Source: Hanamia caeni
GTDB taxonomy: Bacteria > Bacteroidota > Bacteroidia > Chitinophagales > Chitinophagaceae
Length of the DNA stretch: 64,000 nucleotides
Assembly: GCF_003721595.1 (NCBI RefSeq)
Contig: NZ_RJJR01000007.1
Span: 1 to 64,000, forward strand
Reading direction: 5' to 3'
The notes beneath the pieces were generated by a model that had not been told where the DNA came from, ran no database searches, and was given only the letters and a program-made list of their open reading frames with translations. Position numbers and translations under genes: made by a program. How positions within the stretch are numbered: the stretch's first letter is position 1; each line of letters begins with the position of its first letter. Positions 18,490 through 28,298 of the stretch are shown here, one piece after another.

Positions 18490-18987
18490 ATGCTCTCACA
18501 CATCGTTGCCGCTTCAGAAAATAATATCATTGGGGTAAAGAATGGTTTGCCCTGGAAATTGTCAGCCGACTTCAAATATTTCAAAAATAAAACATGGGCA
18601 ATGCCGGTGATCATGGGAAGAAATACTTTCCAGTCCATGGAAAAAGATTTGCCCGGAAGAATCAATATTGTAGTTACCTCGAAGGAAGATTGGAATGCTG
18701 AAAATGCATTCGTTGTGCATTCTATTGAGGAAGGCATTTTAAAAGCGAAAGAAAGTGAAGCAAAAGAAATTTTTATTATAGGCGGCGGAAAAATTTTCCG
18801 TGAGACCATGAATATCGTTGATAGAATATACCTGACCCGTGTCCATGCTACTATTGAAGGAGATACTTCTTATCCTGAAATTGACAAATCTGTTTGGAAA
18901 CTCGTTAGCGCTGAAGATCATCCGGCAGATGATAAAAATAATTATCCTTATACTTTTGAGGTTTGGGAAAGAACCGGGAAAACCTAA
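18490..18987 (+). CDS. folA: dihydrofolate reductase
   Basis: This 165-residue NADPH-dependent enzyme regenerates tetrahydrofolate, supporting the thymidylate synthase encoded upstream. Family marks: AASENNIIGVKNGLPWKL near the N-terminus (with the catalytic acidic residue following in SADFKYFK), MGRNTFQSM, the VTSKE turn, IIGGGKIF in the NADPH site, and YLTRVHATIEGDTSYPEI. It starts 17 bp after the four-helix gene and is probably co-transcribed with it and thyA. Confidence 0.97.
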   Translation: MLSHIVAASENNIIGVKNGLPWKLSADFKYFKNKTWAMPVIMGRNTFQSMEKDLPGRINIVVTSKEDWNAENAFVVHSIEEGILKAKESEAKEIFIIGGGKIFRETMNIVDRIYLTRVHATIEGDTSYPEIDKSVWKLVSAEDHPADDKNNYPYTFEVWERTGKT

Positions 18988-18996
18988 ATCAATAAA

Positions 18997-19821
18997 ATGT
19001 ATTCTGCTTTTCAGTTAGCCAAAAAATATCTCCACTATTATCTTACCGCGAAAAATGGCAAAGGCCACGGTGTTCATTCGCCTTTCGTTTTCGATTTTAT
19101 CATTCATGTGTTGAATGATAAACAAAAATATGATTGCTATGAGAATGTCGAATCGCTTCGCAATAATCTTCTTTCAAATAATATAAAGATTGAAGTCGAA
19201 GATTTTGGCGCAGGCTCGGCAAGGCTTCCATTTAAAAACCGGGTGGTGAAAGATATTGCCTCTTCTTCCTTAAAAAGCAAAAAATATGCACAACTGCTTT
19301 TCCGGATTTCAAAATACTATGGCGCAAAAACGATTTTGGAATTGGGAACGTCCCTCGGAATTACGACCTGCTACCTTGCCTCTGCGAATAGTGATTCTAA
19401 AGTTTTCACTTTTGAAGGATCAAAGAACATCGCTAAAATTGCTGAAAACAATTTTGAAAAATTGGGTCTAAAAAATATTGAAATTGTGGTAGGCGATTTC
19501 CGGCAAACGATTCCTGAAAATACTGCAAGGCTGCCGGTTATTGATTTGCTTTTTGTTGATGGTAATCATAGGAAAGAAGCCACGCTGGAATATTTTAATT
19601 TCTTTCTCAGTAAAGCAACCCCGCCTGACCAAATCAGTAGGGCAGGAAATAATTCGATTTTTATTTTTGACGACATCCACTGGAGCCAGGAAATGGAAGA
19701 GGCCTGGAAGGAAATTCAATCCCATGAAGCCGTTACTTTGACGATTGATCTTTTTTTTATTGGCCTCGTTTTTTTTAGTAGTGATTTTAAAGTAAAGCAG
19801 CATTTCACCATACGTTTTTAA
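18997..19821 (+). CDS. class I SAM-dependent methyltransferase
   Basis: This 274-residue protein opens with a Bacteroidota-typical segment (LAKKYLHYYLTAKNGKGHG followed by VHSPFVFDF) and then has an O-methyltransferase-like Rossmann core: motif I TILELGTSLGITTCYLA, an acidic ribose ligand in FTFEGS, IEIVVGDFRQTI, and LLFVDGNHRKEATLEYF resembling the metal and substrate region of catechol-type O-methyltransferases. The natural substrate is unknown. It starts 9 bp after folA, so it is probably the last gene of the thyA-folA transcript. Confidence 0.85.
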   Translation: MYSAFQLAKKYLHYYLTAKNGKGHGVHSPFVFDFIIHVLNDKQKYDCYENVESLRNNLLSNNIKIEVEDFGAGSARLPFKNRVVKDIASSSLKSKKYAQLLFRISKYYGAKTILELGTSLGITTCYLASANSDSKVFTFEGSKNIAKIAENNFEKLGLKNIEIVVGDFRQTIPENTARLPVIDLLFVDGNHRKEATLEYFNFFLSKATPPDQISRAGNNSIFIFDDIHWSQEMEEAWKEIQSHEAVTLTIDLFFIGLVFFSSDFKVKQHFTIRF

Positions 19822-19882
19822 ATTTAAATATTTGGCAATTCAAAAGATTGGCAACCTTTATAGAAAAACCTACTTTTGAATT

Positions 19883-20959
19883 ATGATAATTGGCGTTTTG
19901 AAAGAACCACAACACGAAACAAGAGTTTCTCTTTTGCCGGAACATATTGCCCTTTTAAAAAAATTGAATTCCACTGTCCTTGTTGAAAAAAATGCCGGAG
20001 AAAATGCATTTGCTTCAGACGAAAAATATACGGAAGCCGGCGCCAGTGTGCTTTCACGCGAAGACGTGCTAACGAGATCGGAAATTATTTTATCTATTCA
20101 TCTTCCTTCGGAAATTGAAATTCCATCGCTTCAATCAAAAATAATTCTTGGTATTTATCAGCCATTGTACGACCAGGAAATGGTTGAGAAATTTATTACA
20201 AAAGAGGTTAAGGTATTTAGTATTGACATGTTGCCGCGAACCACCCGTGCGCAAAGCATGGACGTCTTGAGCAGCCAGGCAAATATTGCCGGGTACAAAG
20301 CCGTGCTGGTTGCCGCAAATAAGTATAGCCGCTATTTTCCCATGTTTATGACTGCGGCAGGAAGCATTCATCCAGCAAAGATTTTAATTCTTGGCGCTGG
20401 CGTTGCAGGCTTGCAGGCAATTGCAACAGCGCGCAGGCTGGGAGCGGTGGTGGAAGTTTTTGATACACGTCCGGCGGTGAAGGAGGAAGTGATGAGCCTT
20501 GGGGCAAAATTTGTTGAGGTAGAGGGCGCGGCAGATGCCAGCAAGGCTGGTGGGTATGCGGTGGATCAAACAGAAGAATTTAAAGAACGGCAAAAGCAAA
20601 AGATAGCAGAACACGTATCCAGAGCGGATATAGTGATTACAACGGCTCAAATCTTTGGAAAAAAAGCGCCAATCTTAATAACTAAGGAAATGATTGAGGC
20701 CATGAAAAATGGTTCCGTAATTATTGACATTGCTGCCGCTACCGGGGGAAATACTGAAGTTACCGAAAATGATAAAGAGATAAATTATAAGGGTGTTACA
20801 ATTATTGGTAATTCAAATCTTTCCGCCACCATGCCGTCAGACGCCAGCAAATTGTATGGAAAAAATATTTGTAATTTTTTAGAATTGATTATTGATAAGG
20901 AAGGTAAACTGAATTTGAATCTGGAAGATGAATTGGTAAAGGGATGTTTAATTAGCTGA
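19883..20959 (+). CDS. pntA: NAD(P) transhydrogenase, alpha subunit part 1 (soluble)
   Basis: This 358-residue NAD(H)-binding domain I belongs to the proton-pumping transhydrogenase, which couples hydride transfer from NADH to NADP+ to the proton gradient. It starts like alanine dehydrogenase/PntA (MIIGVLKEPQHETRVSLLPEH). The RAQSMDVLSSQANIAGYKAV stretch and the Rossmann ILGAGVAGLQAIATARRLGA with the acidic ribose ligand in EVFDTR are intact. The membrane helices are encoded separately (21155), giving the three-gene form of the enzyme. Confidence 0.95.
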   Translation: MIIGVLKEPQHETRVSLLPEHIALLKKLNSTVLVEKNAGENAFASDEKYTEAGASVLSREDVLTRSEIILSIHLPSEIEIPSLQSKIILGIYQPLYDQEMVEKFITKEVKVFSIDMLPRTTRAQSMDVLSSQANIAGYKAVLVAANKYSRYFPMFMTAAGSIHPAKILILGAGVAGLQAIATARRLGAVVEVFDTRPAVKEEVMSLGAKFVEVEGAADASKAGGYAVDQTEEFKERQKQKIAEHVSRADIVITTAQIFGKKAPILITKEMIEAMKNGSVIIDIAAATGGNTEVTENDKEINYKGVTIIGNSNLSATMPSDASKLYGKNICNFLELIIDKEGKLNLNLEDELVKGCLIS

Positions 20960-21025
20960 GTAGCCAATGTGCTAATTTGCTAAAGTAAAATATGAAAATG
21001 AGAAAATGTGAAAATGGAAAAATGC
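20960..21025 (+). repeat. word arrays after the pntA stop
   Basis: The spacer opens with GCTAATTTGCTAAAG-type words and continues with four 8-bp units of the form GAAAATGN (20994-21025). It begins immediately after the TGA. Confidence 0.6.
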
Positions 21026-21154
21026 AACAATGAAAAAAAAGTATTTCCTTTTTTCGGAATCCTGATTTTCTTGTGACCAGAGTCAAAATGAAAATCTTCA
21101 ATAAATGTTTGTTTATTGTATTTATATAACGGGTTAAAATACGAACTAAGAACT

Positions 21155-21478
21155 ATGAAAGAAATTATTCATTTGCTGCAGCAAAATATCGATATGGTTT
21201 ACATTGTCGTGCTTATGATATTCCTGGGAATCGAAGTTATTGGCAGGGTGCCCAGCGTATTGCACACGCCTTTAATGAGCGGCGCCAATGCCATACACGG
21301 GGTGGTAATTATTGGTGCAATCATCGTAATGGGGAAAGCCGAAAGCGGAAATTATTTAGCGCTCATTTTAGGCTTTCTTGCAGTGGTTTTAGGAACGTTA
21401 AACGTGGTGGGAGGATTTGTGGTGACAGATCGGATGTTGGAAATGTTCAGAAAGAAGAAAGTGAAAAGTGAAAAGTGA
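21155..21478 (+). CDS. pntAB: NAD(P) transhydrogenase, alpha subunit part 2 (membrane)
   Basis: Read from the ATG at 21155, this 107-residue protein is the short membrane part (three hydrophobic segments: about 13-32, 38-60 and 65-85) with the family motif RVPSVLHTPLMSGANAIHG. The TTG 39 bp upstream would add 13 unrelated residues. It lies between the soluble alpha part and pntB. Its basic C-terminus (KKKVKSEK) and its stop are encoded by a 7-bp repeat array, so the tail may be an acquired extension. Confidence 0.92.
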   Translation: MKEIIHLLQQNIDMVYIVVLMIFLGIEVIGRVPSVLHTPLMSGANAIHGVVIIGAIIVMGKAESGNYLALILGFLAVVLGTLNVVGGFVVTDRMLEMFRKKKVKSEK

Positions 21479-21487
21479 AAAGTAAAA
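21460..21487 (+). repeat. 7-bp array (AGTGAAA) over the pntAB stop
   Basis: Four units of AGTGAAA (the last AGTAAAA) encode the last residues of the membrane subunit and supply its TGA at 21476-21478. Confidence 0.85.
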
Positions 21488-21531
21488 ATAAAAAGTTGAG
21501 GACACTAATTTAATAATGCAATAATCGATAA

Positions 21532-22959
21532 ATGGCCTTATCCATACTACCTGTTCTTTATCTCATCGCCTCCATCACCTATATCATAGGCCTTAAAATG
21601 TTGTCAAAGCCTTCAACGGCGCGAGCCGGAAATCTTATTGCGGCGGCCGGAATGATCGTTGCCATATTTGCCACTATTTTTTTATACAAATTCAATGGAC
21701 AAAGTCTCGGAAATTATCCCTGGATTTTTTCGGCAATGATCATCGGATGTATCATTGGCTGGCTGGTGGCAAAAAAAGTGAAGATGACTGCCATGCCGGA
21801 GCTTGTAAGTTTTTTTAACGGAATGGGTGGCGCTTGTGCAGCATTGATATCCATCGTGGAATTTGATTATTTGTGGCGGGAAAGCCGGATGGACCATGCT
21901 TTATTTTCTGAGGTGGCGCACGGGGGGCATTACCTCGCCATTATTGCGGGCACCATTATCGGAAGTGTTTCCTTTATCGGCAGCATGATCGCCTGGGGAA
22001 AGCTTGCAGGCAAATTCAAAGATTTTTCTTTTAAAGGGCAGCACCTTTTTAATTCTATCGTCTTGCTCTTAGTGTTGGCATCGGCCATTTACACCTGGGT
22101 TTCTCCGGCAAACCACGCCAATATTTATTTCTTCATTACGGTTGGCCTTGCGATATTATATGGGTTGTTTTTTGTGCTGCCAATCGGCGGTGCTGATATG
22201 CCGGTCGTTATTTCGTTATTAAATTCCTTCACGGGCGTTGCTGCCGCATGCGGCGGATTTTTGTATGACAACAAAGCAATGCTCACCGGCGGAATTTTGG
22301 TGGGTGCCGCTGGTACGCTGCTTACGATATTGATGTGCCGGGCCATGAACCGCAGTTTATTAAATGTATTGATTGGTTCTTTTGGCGGAAGCGCTAAAGC
22401 CGGTCCTATAGCTAACCAGGCTCAGGGAAACATAAAAGAAATTTCTGTGAGCGATGCCGCCATGCTGATGGCCTATGCAAAAAAAGTTATAATAGTTCCG
22501 GGATATGGATTGGCAGTAGCGCAGGCGCAGCATACCTGCCATGAACTGGAAAAAGCGTTGGAAGAAAAAGGCGTTGAAGTGAAATATGCAATTCATCCGG
22601 TAGCCGGCCGCATGCCTGGCCACATGAATGTATTGCTTGCCGAAGCAGATGTAAATTATGATAAGCTATTGGAAATGGAACTTGCCAATGAAGAATTAAA
22701 ATCCACAGATGTTGCCTTGATTTTGGGGGCAAATGATGTGGTAAACCCCGCCGCTAAAAATGACCCTTCTTCGCCTATTTATGGAATGCCGATTATCGAA
22801 GTAGAACTGGCGAGGCAGGTGATAGTGAATAAGCGCAGCATGAAACCCGGTTATGCAGGTATCGAGAATGAGCTTTTTTATCATCAAAAAACATCCATGC
22901 TATTCGGCGATGCAAAAAAGATTTTGCAGGAATTGCTGGCAGAACTGAAAAATATTTAA
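21532..22959 (+). CDS. pntB: NAD(P) transhydrogenase, beta subunit
   Basis: This 475-residue subunit has about eight or nine membrane helices (residues 1-270) forming the proton path, including the GGADMPVVISLLNSFTGVAA motif, followed by the soluble NADP(H)-binding domain III (from about 300) with VIIVPGYGLAVAQAQH, HPVAGRMPGHMNVLLAEA and GANDVVNPAA. All are typical of PntB. It completes the pntA-pntAB-pntB operon, whose product supplies NADPH. Confidence 0.97.
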   Translation: MALSILPVLYLIASITYIIGLKMLSKPSTARAGNLIAAAGMIVAIFATIFLYKFNGQSLGNYPWIFSAMIIGCIIGWLVAKKVKMTAMPELVSFFNGMGGACAALISIVEFDYLWRESRMDHALFSEVAHGGHYLAIIAGTIIGSVSFIGSMIAWGKLAGKFKDFSFKGQHLFNSIVLLLVLASAIYTWVSPANHANIYFFITVGLAILYGLFFVLPIGGADMPVVISLLNSFTGVAAACGGFLYDNKAMLTGGILVGAAGTLLTILMCRAMNRSLLNVLIGSFGGSAKAGPIANQAQGNIKEISVSDAAMLMAYAKKVIIVPGYGLAVAQAQHTCHELEKALEEKGVEVKYAIHPVAGRMPGHMNVLLAEADVNYDKLLEMELANEELKSTDVALILGANDVVNPAAKNDPSSPIYGMPIIEVELARQVIVNKRSMKPGYAGIENELFYHQKTSMLFGDAKKILQELLAELKNI

Positions 22960-23252
22960 GTTCTTTTTTGGTAAGAGATACTTTTCCACTTCTAAAAAAA
23001 ATTAACTGCTAAAATATAAATTCATTCTATTTCTTCGTTTACTGTTAGTAGAAAAATAAAATTTTTATCAAATAAAAAAACTTGTGGCTTTAATGCTTCC
23101 CCAATCCCAAATTAATTGATAATGTTTATTGTCTTACAATATTTATCTTAATAAATCGTACGATATTTGCAATAAAATTATTGCTGTTTAATTAAATCAG
23201 TTTCTCCTGAAAGAAATTTCTCAAGAGAATATTTTCAAAATCCTGTCTCATC

Positions 23253-26000
23253 ATGAAAGATTTCTCGTATATCACCAGTTCACATCCCGCTTATATCGAA
23301 AATTTGTACTCCGATTTTAAAAACAATCCGGATAGCGTAGATGCTGATCTTCGTAAATTTTTTGAAGGATTTGATTTTGCGGTTTCGTCTCATAATGGCA
23401 ACGGAAAAGCTGCTGCTGTGGCAGAGGTGAGTCCTGTTTCAGTTACAAATCTTCAAAAGGAATTTGGTGTATATCAACTTATACTTTCATATAGGGAAAA
23501 AGGCCATCTTATTTCAAAAACCAATCCTATCAGGGAAAGGAAAGATAGAAATGCCAATCTTGGACTTTCATGGTTTGGTTTGGATAATAGCGATTTGCAA
23601 ACAAAATTTGAGGCCGGCAAATTTGCAGGATTAGGAACTGCTACTTTGCAGGAAATACTTGATCATTTAAAAAAATGTTACACCGGCTCTGTAGGCGTTG
23701 AGTTCAGCTCGCTGAATAATCCGAAAAAGATTGAATGGATTATTAATGCTGTTGAAAATACTTTACAACAACCTGTGCCCTTACAGCAAAAAAGAAGAAT
23801 TCTTGAAAAATTAAACGAAGGGGTAATGTTTGAAAAATTTTTGCAAACTAAATATATAGGGCAAAAAAGATTTTCTCTTGAAGGGGGCGAAAATACAATT
23901 TCAGCATTGGATGCCATCATCAATACCGCCGCAGAAAACGAGGTAGAAGAAGTAGTGATAGGAATGGCACATCGCGGCCGCCTGAATGTGCTGGCGAATA
24001 TTTTAGGCAAAACCTACGAACAGATTTTTACTGAATTTGAAGGCAGCGCACCTACTGATTCTACCATGGGAAGCGGCGATGTAAAATACCATAAAGGATT
24101 TAGCAGCGATGTTACTACTCCTGAAGGAAAGTTGGTGCATCTCAAATTAAGCCCTAATCCTTCACATCTTGAAGCAGTGGATCCTGTAGTGCTGGGGTTT
24201 GCCAGAAGCAAAGCAGATGTCATTTACAACAGCGATTACGATAAAATCCTGCCTATCCTAATTCACGGCGATTCGTCTTTGCCGGGCCAGGGCATAAATT
24301 ACGAGGTGTTGCAGATGAGCGGTTTAAAAGGATTTTGCACCGGTGGAACGTTACACTTTGTAATTAATAACCAGGTTGGTTTTACCACCGATTTTGACGA
24401 TGCACGCAGCTCAGATTATGCCACCTCTATAGCCTCAATTGTAAAAGCGCCGGTGTTCCATGTAAATGGCGATGATGCCGAAATGGTAGTGAAGGTGGCG
24501 CAGATAGCCATGATGTACCGGCAGGAATTTAATACAGACATTTTTGTAGATATGGTTTGTTACCGCCGTCATGGGCATAATGAAGGCGATGATCCTAAAT
24601 TTACCCAGCCGGTTTTATATGCGCTCATCGACAATCATCCTAATCCCAGGGAAACTTACATCAACTGGCTATTAAAAAACGGAGATGAAGCTACAGCAGG
24701 TTTGGCAAAAGAAATGGAAGAAAAGTACTGGAAAGATTTGCAGGAAAGGCTTGATGAATTAAAGCAGCATCCGCTGCCTTACAGTTATCAAAAACCGGAA
24801 ATGTGGTGGCAGAGCCTGCGAAAAGCTACTATTGCTGATTTTGATTCTTCTCCAGTTACAGGGATTTCTAAAGAAAAGCTGGAAAAATTATTTCACGCTA
24901 TAATGGCTGTACCTGAAGATTTTACTCCTTTAAAAAAAATAAATAAGATACTTCACGAAAAAATCAAGCTATTTGAGGATGAGAAGAAATTTGATTGGGC
25001 TACAGGAGAGTTACTTGCTTTCGCCAGCATAGTGGCAGAAGGAAAAGATGTAAGGATGAGCGGACAGGATGTGCGCAGGGGCACTTTCAGCCACCGGCAC
25101 GCGGTGATAAGGGACGAAAAAACGGATGAGTTTTATAATCGCCTCAGCCGCATTTCCGACAAGCAGGGATTATTAAGAATCTGGAATTCCCTTTTGAGTG
25201 AATACGCTGTATTAGGATTCGAATATGGATATGCAATGGCCAATCCGAATAATCTGGTTTTGTGGGAAGCTCAATTTGGTGATTTTGCAAACGGCGCCCA
25301 GGTTATTATCGATCAATTTGTGGCAGGCGCTGAACAAAAATGGCATCGGATGAATGGACTGGTAATGCTTTTGCCTCATGGCTACGAGGGTCAGGGCCCC
25401 GAACATAGCAGCGGCCGAATTGAACGCTTTCTTCAGATGTGCGCGGAACTTAATATGGTAGTCACCAATATTACCACTGCTTCCAATTATTTCCATGCAT
25501 TAAGAAGGCAGTTGGCATGGCCATTCAGAAAGCCTTTAATCAATTTTGCCCCAAAAGCTAACCTTCGCCATCCCGGCAGCTATAGCAAGATAGAAGAGTT
25601 TACGCAGGCAGGATTTAAGGAAGTTATTGATGATGCCACTGTCAGTGATGTATCATCAATAGGCAAGGTTTTGTTGTGCTCAGGTAAAATATACTTCGAT
25701 CTTGAAGAAAAAAGAGAAGCAGAAAAGCGGAAAGATTTTGCAATTATAAGAATGGAACAACTTTATCCATTACCGCTAAAACAATTGGAAGCCCTTTATC
25801 AAAAATATCATAAAGCCATCTGGTATTGGGTGCAGGAAGAACCATTAAATATGGGCGCCGCATCTTTCCTTAGGATGAATCTGACTTCCATTAATTTCGG
25901 AATCATCAGCAGGCAGCCCAGCGCAGCTATTTCTTCAGGCTTTTCAAAAGTTCATAAGGAAGAGCAGAATGAAATATTAAATACTGCCTTTTCAATTTAA
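23253..26000 (+). CDS. sucA: 2-oxoglutarate dehydrogenase E1 component
   Basis: This 915-residue thiamine-diphosphate enzyme decarboxylates 2-oxoglutarate and passes the succinyl group to the lipoyl arm of SucB. It starts with the E1o-specific N-terminal motif (YIENLYSDFKNNPDSVD, about 14-30). Visible core motifs are GMAHRGRLNVLANI, the SPNPSHLEAVDPVVLG region, HVNGDDAE for ThDP/Mg binding, YRRHGHNEGDDP, and GYEGQGPEHSSGRIERFLQ in the C-terminal transketolase half. It is alone; sucB lies 36 kb away at 62108. No obvious terminator follows before the convergent photolyase gene. Confidence 0.98.
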   Translation: MKDFSYITSSHPAYIENLYSDFKNNPDSVDADLRKFFEGFDFAVSSHNGNGKAAAVAEVSPVSVTNLQKEFGVYQLILSYREKGHLISKTNPIRERKDRNANLGLSWFGLDNSDLQTKFEAGKFAGLGTATLQEILDHLKKCYTGSVGVEFSSLNNPKKIEWIINAVENTLQQPVPLQQKRRILEKLNEGVMFEKFLQTKYIGQKRFSLEGGENTISALDAIINTAAENEVEEVVIGMAHRGRLNVLANILGKTYEQIFTEFEGSAPTDSTMGSGDVKYHKGFSSDVTTPEGKLVHLKLSPNPSHLEAVDPVVLGFARSKADVIYNSDYDKILPILIHGDSSLPGQGINYEVLQMSGLKGFCTGGTLHFVINNQVGFTTDFDDARSSDYATSIASIVKAPVFHVNGDDAEMVVKVAQIAMMYRQEFNTDIFVDMVCYRRHGHNEGDDPKFTQPVLYALIDNHPNPRETYINWLLKNGDEATAGLAKEMEEKYWKDLQERLDELKQHPLPYSYQKPEMWWQSLRKATIADFDSSPVTGISKEKLEKLFHAIMAVPEDFTPLKKINKILHEKIKLFEDEKKFDWATGELLAFASIVAEGKDVRMSGQDVRRGTFSHRHAVIRDEKTDEFYNRLSRISDKQGLLRIWNSLLSEYAVLGFEYGYAMANPNNLVLWEAQFGDFANGAQVIIDQFVAGAEQKWHRMNGLVMLLPHGYEGQGPEHSSGRIERFLQMCAELNMVVTNITTASNYFHALRRQLAWPFRKPLINFAPKANLRHPGSYSKIEEFTQAGFKEVIDDATVSDVSSIGKVLLCSGKIYFDLEEKREAEKRKDFAIIRMEQLYPLPLKQLEALYQKYHKAIWYWVQEEPLNMGAASFLRMNLTSINFGIISRQPSAAISSGFSKVHKEEQNEILNTAFSI

Positions 26001-26134
26001 AAAATGAAATAAATGCGCTCTTGCCTCACAATGGCGCTCTTTTATTGCAAGTGTTTTATGCTTTCATCTTCATTTTACAGAAAGATAGATAGCGCATTGA
26101 TTTATAAAAGATGGTTATTTGTTTGTCTGCTGCG

Positions 26135-27442
26135 CTAATTTTCTTCCAAAGCTTTTTTGTAAACTTCAAGTGCACGTTTTCTGGCAAATTCATGTTTAAC
26201 GATCTCAGGCAGGTATCCGGGCCTGAAATTTTTAATCCATCGTTTGATGTAGGTGAGTTGTGGATCAAATTTTTTTATTTGTTGGCCAGGATTAAAAATT
26301 CTGAAGTAAGGAGCAGCATCGCAGCCGGTGCCGGCGGCCCATTGCCAGTTTCCATTGTTTGAGGAAAGTTCATAATCAAGAAGCAGTTCAGCAAAATAAG
26401 CTTCGCCCCATCGCCAGTCAATCAGCAAATGTTTACAAAGAAAACCTGCAACAACCATGCGTACACGATTATGCATCCAGCCTGTTTCATTTAATTGCCG
26501 CATTCCCGCATCCACAATCGGGTAACCTGTTTCTCCTTTGCACCACAATAGAAATTCCTTTTCGTCATTCCTCCATTTTAAATCATCATACTTTTTTTTG
26601 AAATTTTCATTCACGACATAAGGAAAATGAAATAGAATCATCATAAAGAATTCACGCCAGATTAATTCGTTGAGCCATTTTTCATTCAGCTCACTGGCCA
26701 GCTTCGCGAGCCGGCGTACGCTTATTGTTCCAAACCGCAAATACATGCCGGCAAAAGATGTTCCTTCCAATGAAGGAATGTTTCTTGTTTCGTCATAATG
26801 CCGGATCAGTTTATCTGCCAGATTAAGCTTTGGAAATTCAATAGTCATTTTTTCAAAGCCAATTTCATGCAAAGAGGGAAAGTGAAACGGTTTCGTTTTA
26901 AATAAATTAGAAAGATTTTTTTCTGACGCAAACTGCTGGATATTTTCATGCTTAAATTTATCTTTCCACAATGTTGAGTATGGTGTAAAAATAGTGTAGG
27001 GCTCACCGTTAGCTTTCATAACTTCAGATTTTTCATAAATTACCTGGTCTTTGTAACTTTGAAAGGCAATGTTTTTTTGCTCTAAAAAATTTTTCACTTT
27101 CAAATCTCGGTCAATCGCATACGGCTCGTAATCGTGATTTGTGAAGATTTGCCTCACCTCAAACTCGTTGCAAATTTGCTCAAAAGCCTGTAGGGGAGTT
27201 GAATGGCCAATCCAAAATGATGATTGATGTTTTTTTAATTCGCTGTTTAGTTTTTCCAGTGTTTCATAAATAAACTGTACACGCTTATCTTTTTTATTTT
27301 CAAGTTGATGCAGGATGTGCGTATCAAAAATAAATACGGCCAATACCGGTAAATCACTTTGTAACGCATGGTACAATGCGGCATTGTCTTCTAGTCTTAA
27401 ATCCCTCCGAAACCAACAGATATTTATTTGAGGCTTTCCCAT
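26135..27442 (-). CDS. deoxyribodipyrimidine photolyase / cryptochrome family protein
   Basis: This 435-residue flavoprotein has the N-terminal alpha/beta photolyase domain (ICWFRRDLRLEDNAALYHAL, with FDTHIL) and the C-terminal FAD-binding domain with the class I signature (GYPIVDAGMRQLNETGWMHNR, then LIDWRWGEAYF, NNGNWQWAAGTGCDAAPYFR and IFNPGQQIKKFDP). These fit blue-light repair of cyclobutane pyrimidine dimers; a cryptochrome-like signalling role cannot be excluded. It lies 50 bp behind a MarR-type regulator gene on the same strand, likely one transcript. Confidence 0.93.
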   Translation of the reverse strand: MGKPQINICWFRRDLRLEDNAALYHALQSDLPVLAVFIFDTHILHQLENKKDKRVQFIYETLEKLNSELKKHQSSFWIGHSTPLQAFEQICNEFEVRQIFTNHDYEPYAIDRDLKVKNFLEQKNIAFQSYKDQVIYEKSEVMKANGEPYTIFTPYSTLWKDKFKHENIQQFASEKNLSNLFKTKPFHFPSLHEIGFEKMTIEFPKLNLADKLIRHYDETRNIPSLEGTSFAGMYLRFGTISVRRLAKLASELNEKWLNELIWREFFMMILFHFPYVVNENFKKKYDDLKWRNDEKEFLLWCKGETGYPIVDAGMRQLNETGWMHNRVRMVVAGFLCKHLLIDWRWGEAYFAELLLDYELSSNNGNWQWAAGTGCDAAPYFRIFNPGQQIKKFDPQLTYIKRWIKNFRPGYLPEIVKHEFARKRALEVYKKALEEN

Positions 27443-27492
27443 AACTGATCTTTTCTTAGGTTATAATTGGCTCTTTTTGCAAATGCATCAAG

Positions 27493-28149
27493 TTATTTCT
27501 TCTTTTTGATGAAGTTTTCGGTGAAATAATCAGTATGAAACCTGTTCAGTTTTAGCAACAGGTGGATTAAAGTTTCCTGTTCTTTCAGCGAAAGATCGCC
27601 TGCCACATTAGGCTTGATTTGTGCAAGGGTTTTATAAATTGTGCCCAACTGGCTTTTGCCTTCTTCTGTAATTTTTAATAAGCTGGCTCTCTGGTCATTA
27701 GGATTTTTTACCTGGATTACTAATCCTTTATCCATCAGCCTTTTCAAAATGTCTACTACGGTAGAAAACTCCATTAAAGACTCATTGCTCAGTTCTGATT
27801 TGTTGATGTTTTCTACTCTGTCAATCATTTGCAGCAGCCTGAATTCTTCCAGGCTCTTGAATCCAATTTCAGAAAAGGGCTGTTTAGCATAATGTTTTAC
27901 AAACAGGTTCATTCTTGCAAGCAAATGCCCGATAACGCCCCTGTTGGCTAAATCAGGAATGGTGTCCTTTTCTTCCATTTTATCTACTTGTTCTATGATA
28001 AAATCTTCCTGGTCCGAATCGTAAAACGCCGGCTGATTTTCATTAACTAACCAGTTGGCAAAGCTTGGGATGTCGCCATCCTTTTCCAGAGCTCTAAAAG
28101 CTTTCCATTTTTGAATCAATAAAATTATACCGTCATAGCAATCATCCAT
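27493..28149 (-). CDS. MarR-family transcriptional regulator
   Basis: This 218-residue protein has a unique N-terminal half of about 90 residues and a MarR-type winged helix in the second half (FRLLQMIDRVENINKSEL, helix-turn-helix STVVDILKRLMDKGLVIQ, wing NPNDQRASLLKITEEGK). Its length exceeds simple MarR proteins because of the N-terminal extension. It lies directly upstream of the photolyase gene, so it may control it and itself. Co-location of such regulators with photolyase in Bacteroidota is recalled, not proven here. The ligand or signal is unknown. Confidence 0.85.
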   Translation of the reverse strand: MDDCYDGIILLIQKWKAFRALEKDGDIPSFANWLVNENQPAFYDSDQEDFIIEQVDKMEEKDTIPDLANRGVIGHLLARMNLFVKHYAKQPFSEIGFKSLEEFRLLQMIDRVENINKSELSNESLMEFSTVVDILKRLMDKGLVIQVKNPNDQRASLLKITEEGKSQLGTIYKTLAQIKPNVAGDLSLKEQETLIHLLLKLNRFHTDYFTENFIKKKK

Positions 28150-28212
28150 AGCTGCGAAAATTTTTGGGATTTAAAATGCCAAGTTAAGATTTATGGCAAA
28201 AACTGTTGTTAT

Positions 28213-28244
28213 CAAAAAGCCGTACCGAAAATCCGATACGGCTT
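28213..28244 (-). terminator. terminator of the FAS1 lipoprotein gene
   Basis: A perfect 8-bp stem (AAGCCGTA with TACGGCTT) with a 12-nt loop; on the minus strand it continues into a T run. It lies 55 bp after the stop and separates this gene from the MarR-photolyase pair. Confidence 0.8.
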
Positions 28245-28298
28245 GCTACCATTATTCCCCAAATCATTATAATGGCAGTGTTTAAAAATAGCTCTATG

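Noticed and set aside
26018..26050. Possible sucA terminator
   Set aside because: The two GCGCTCTT words are direct, not inverted, so no stable stem forms; only a 4-bp GCGC match remains.
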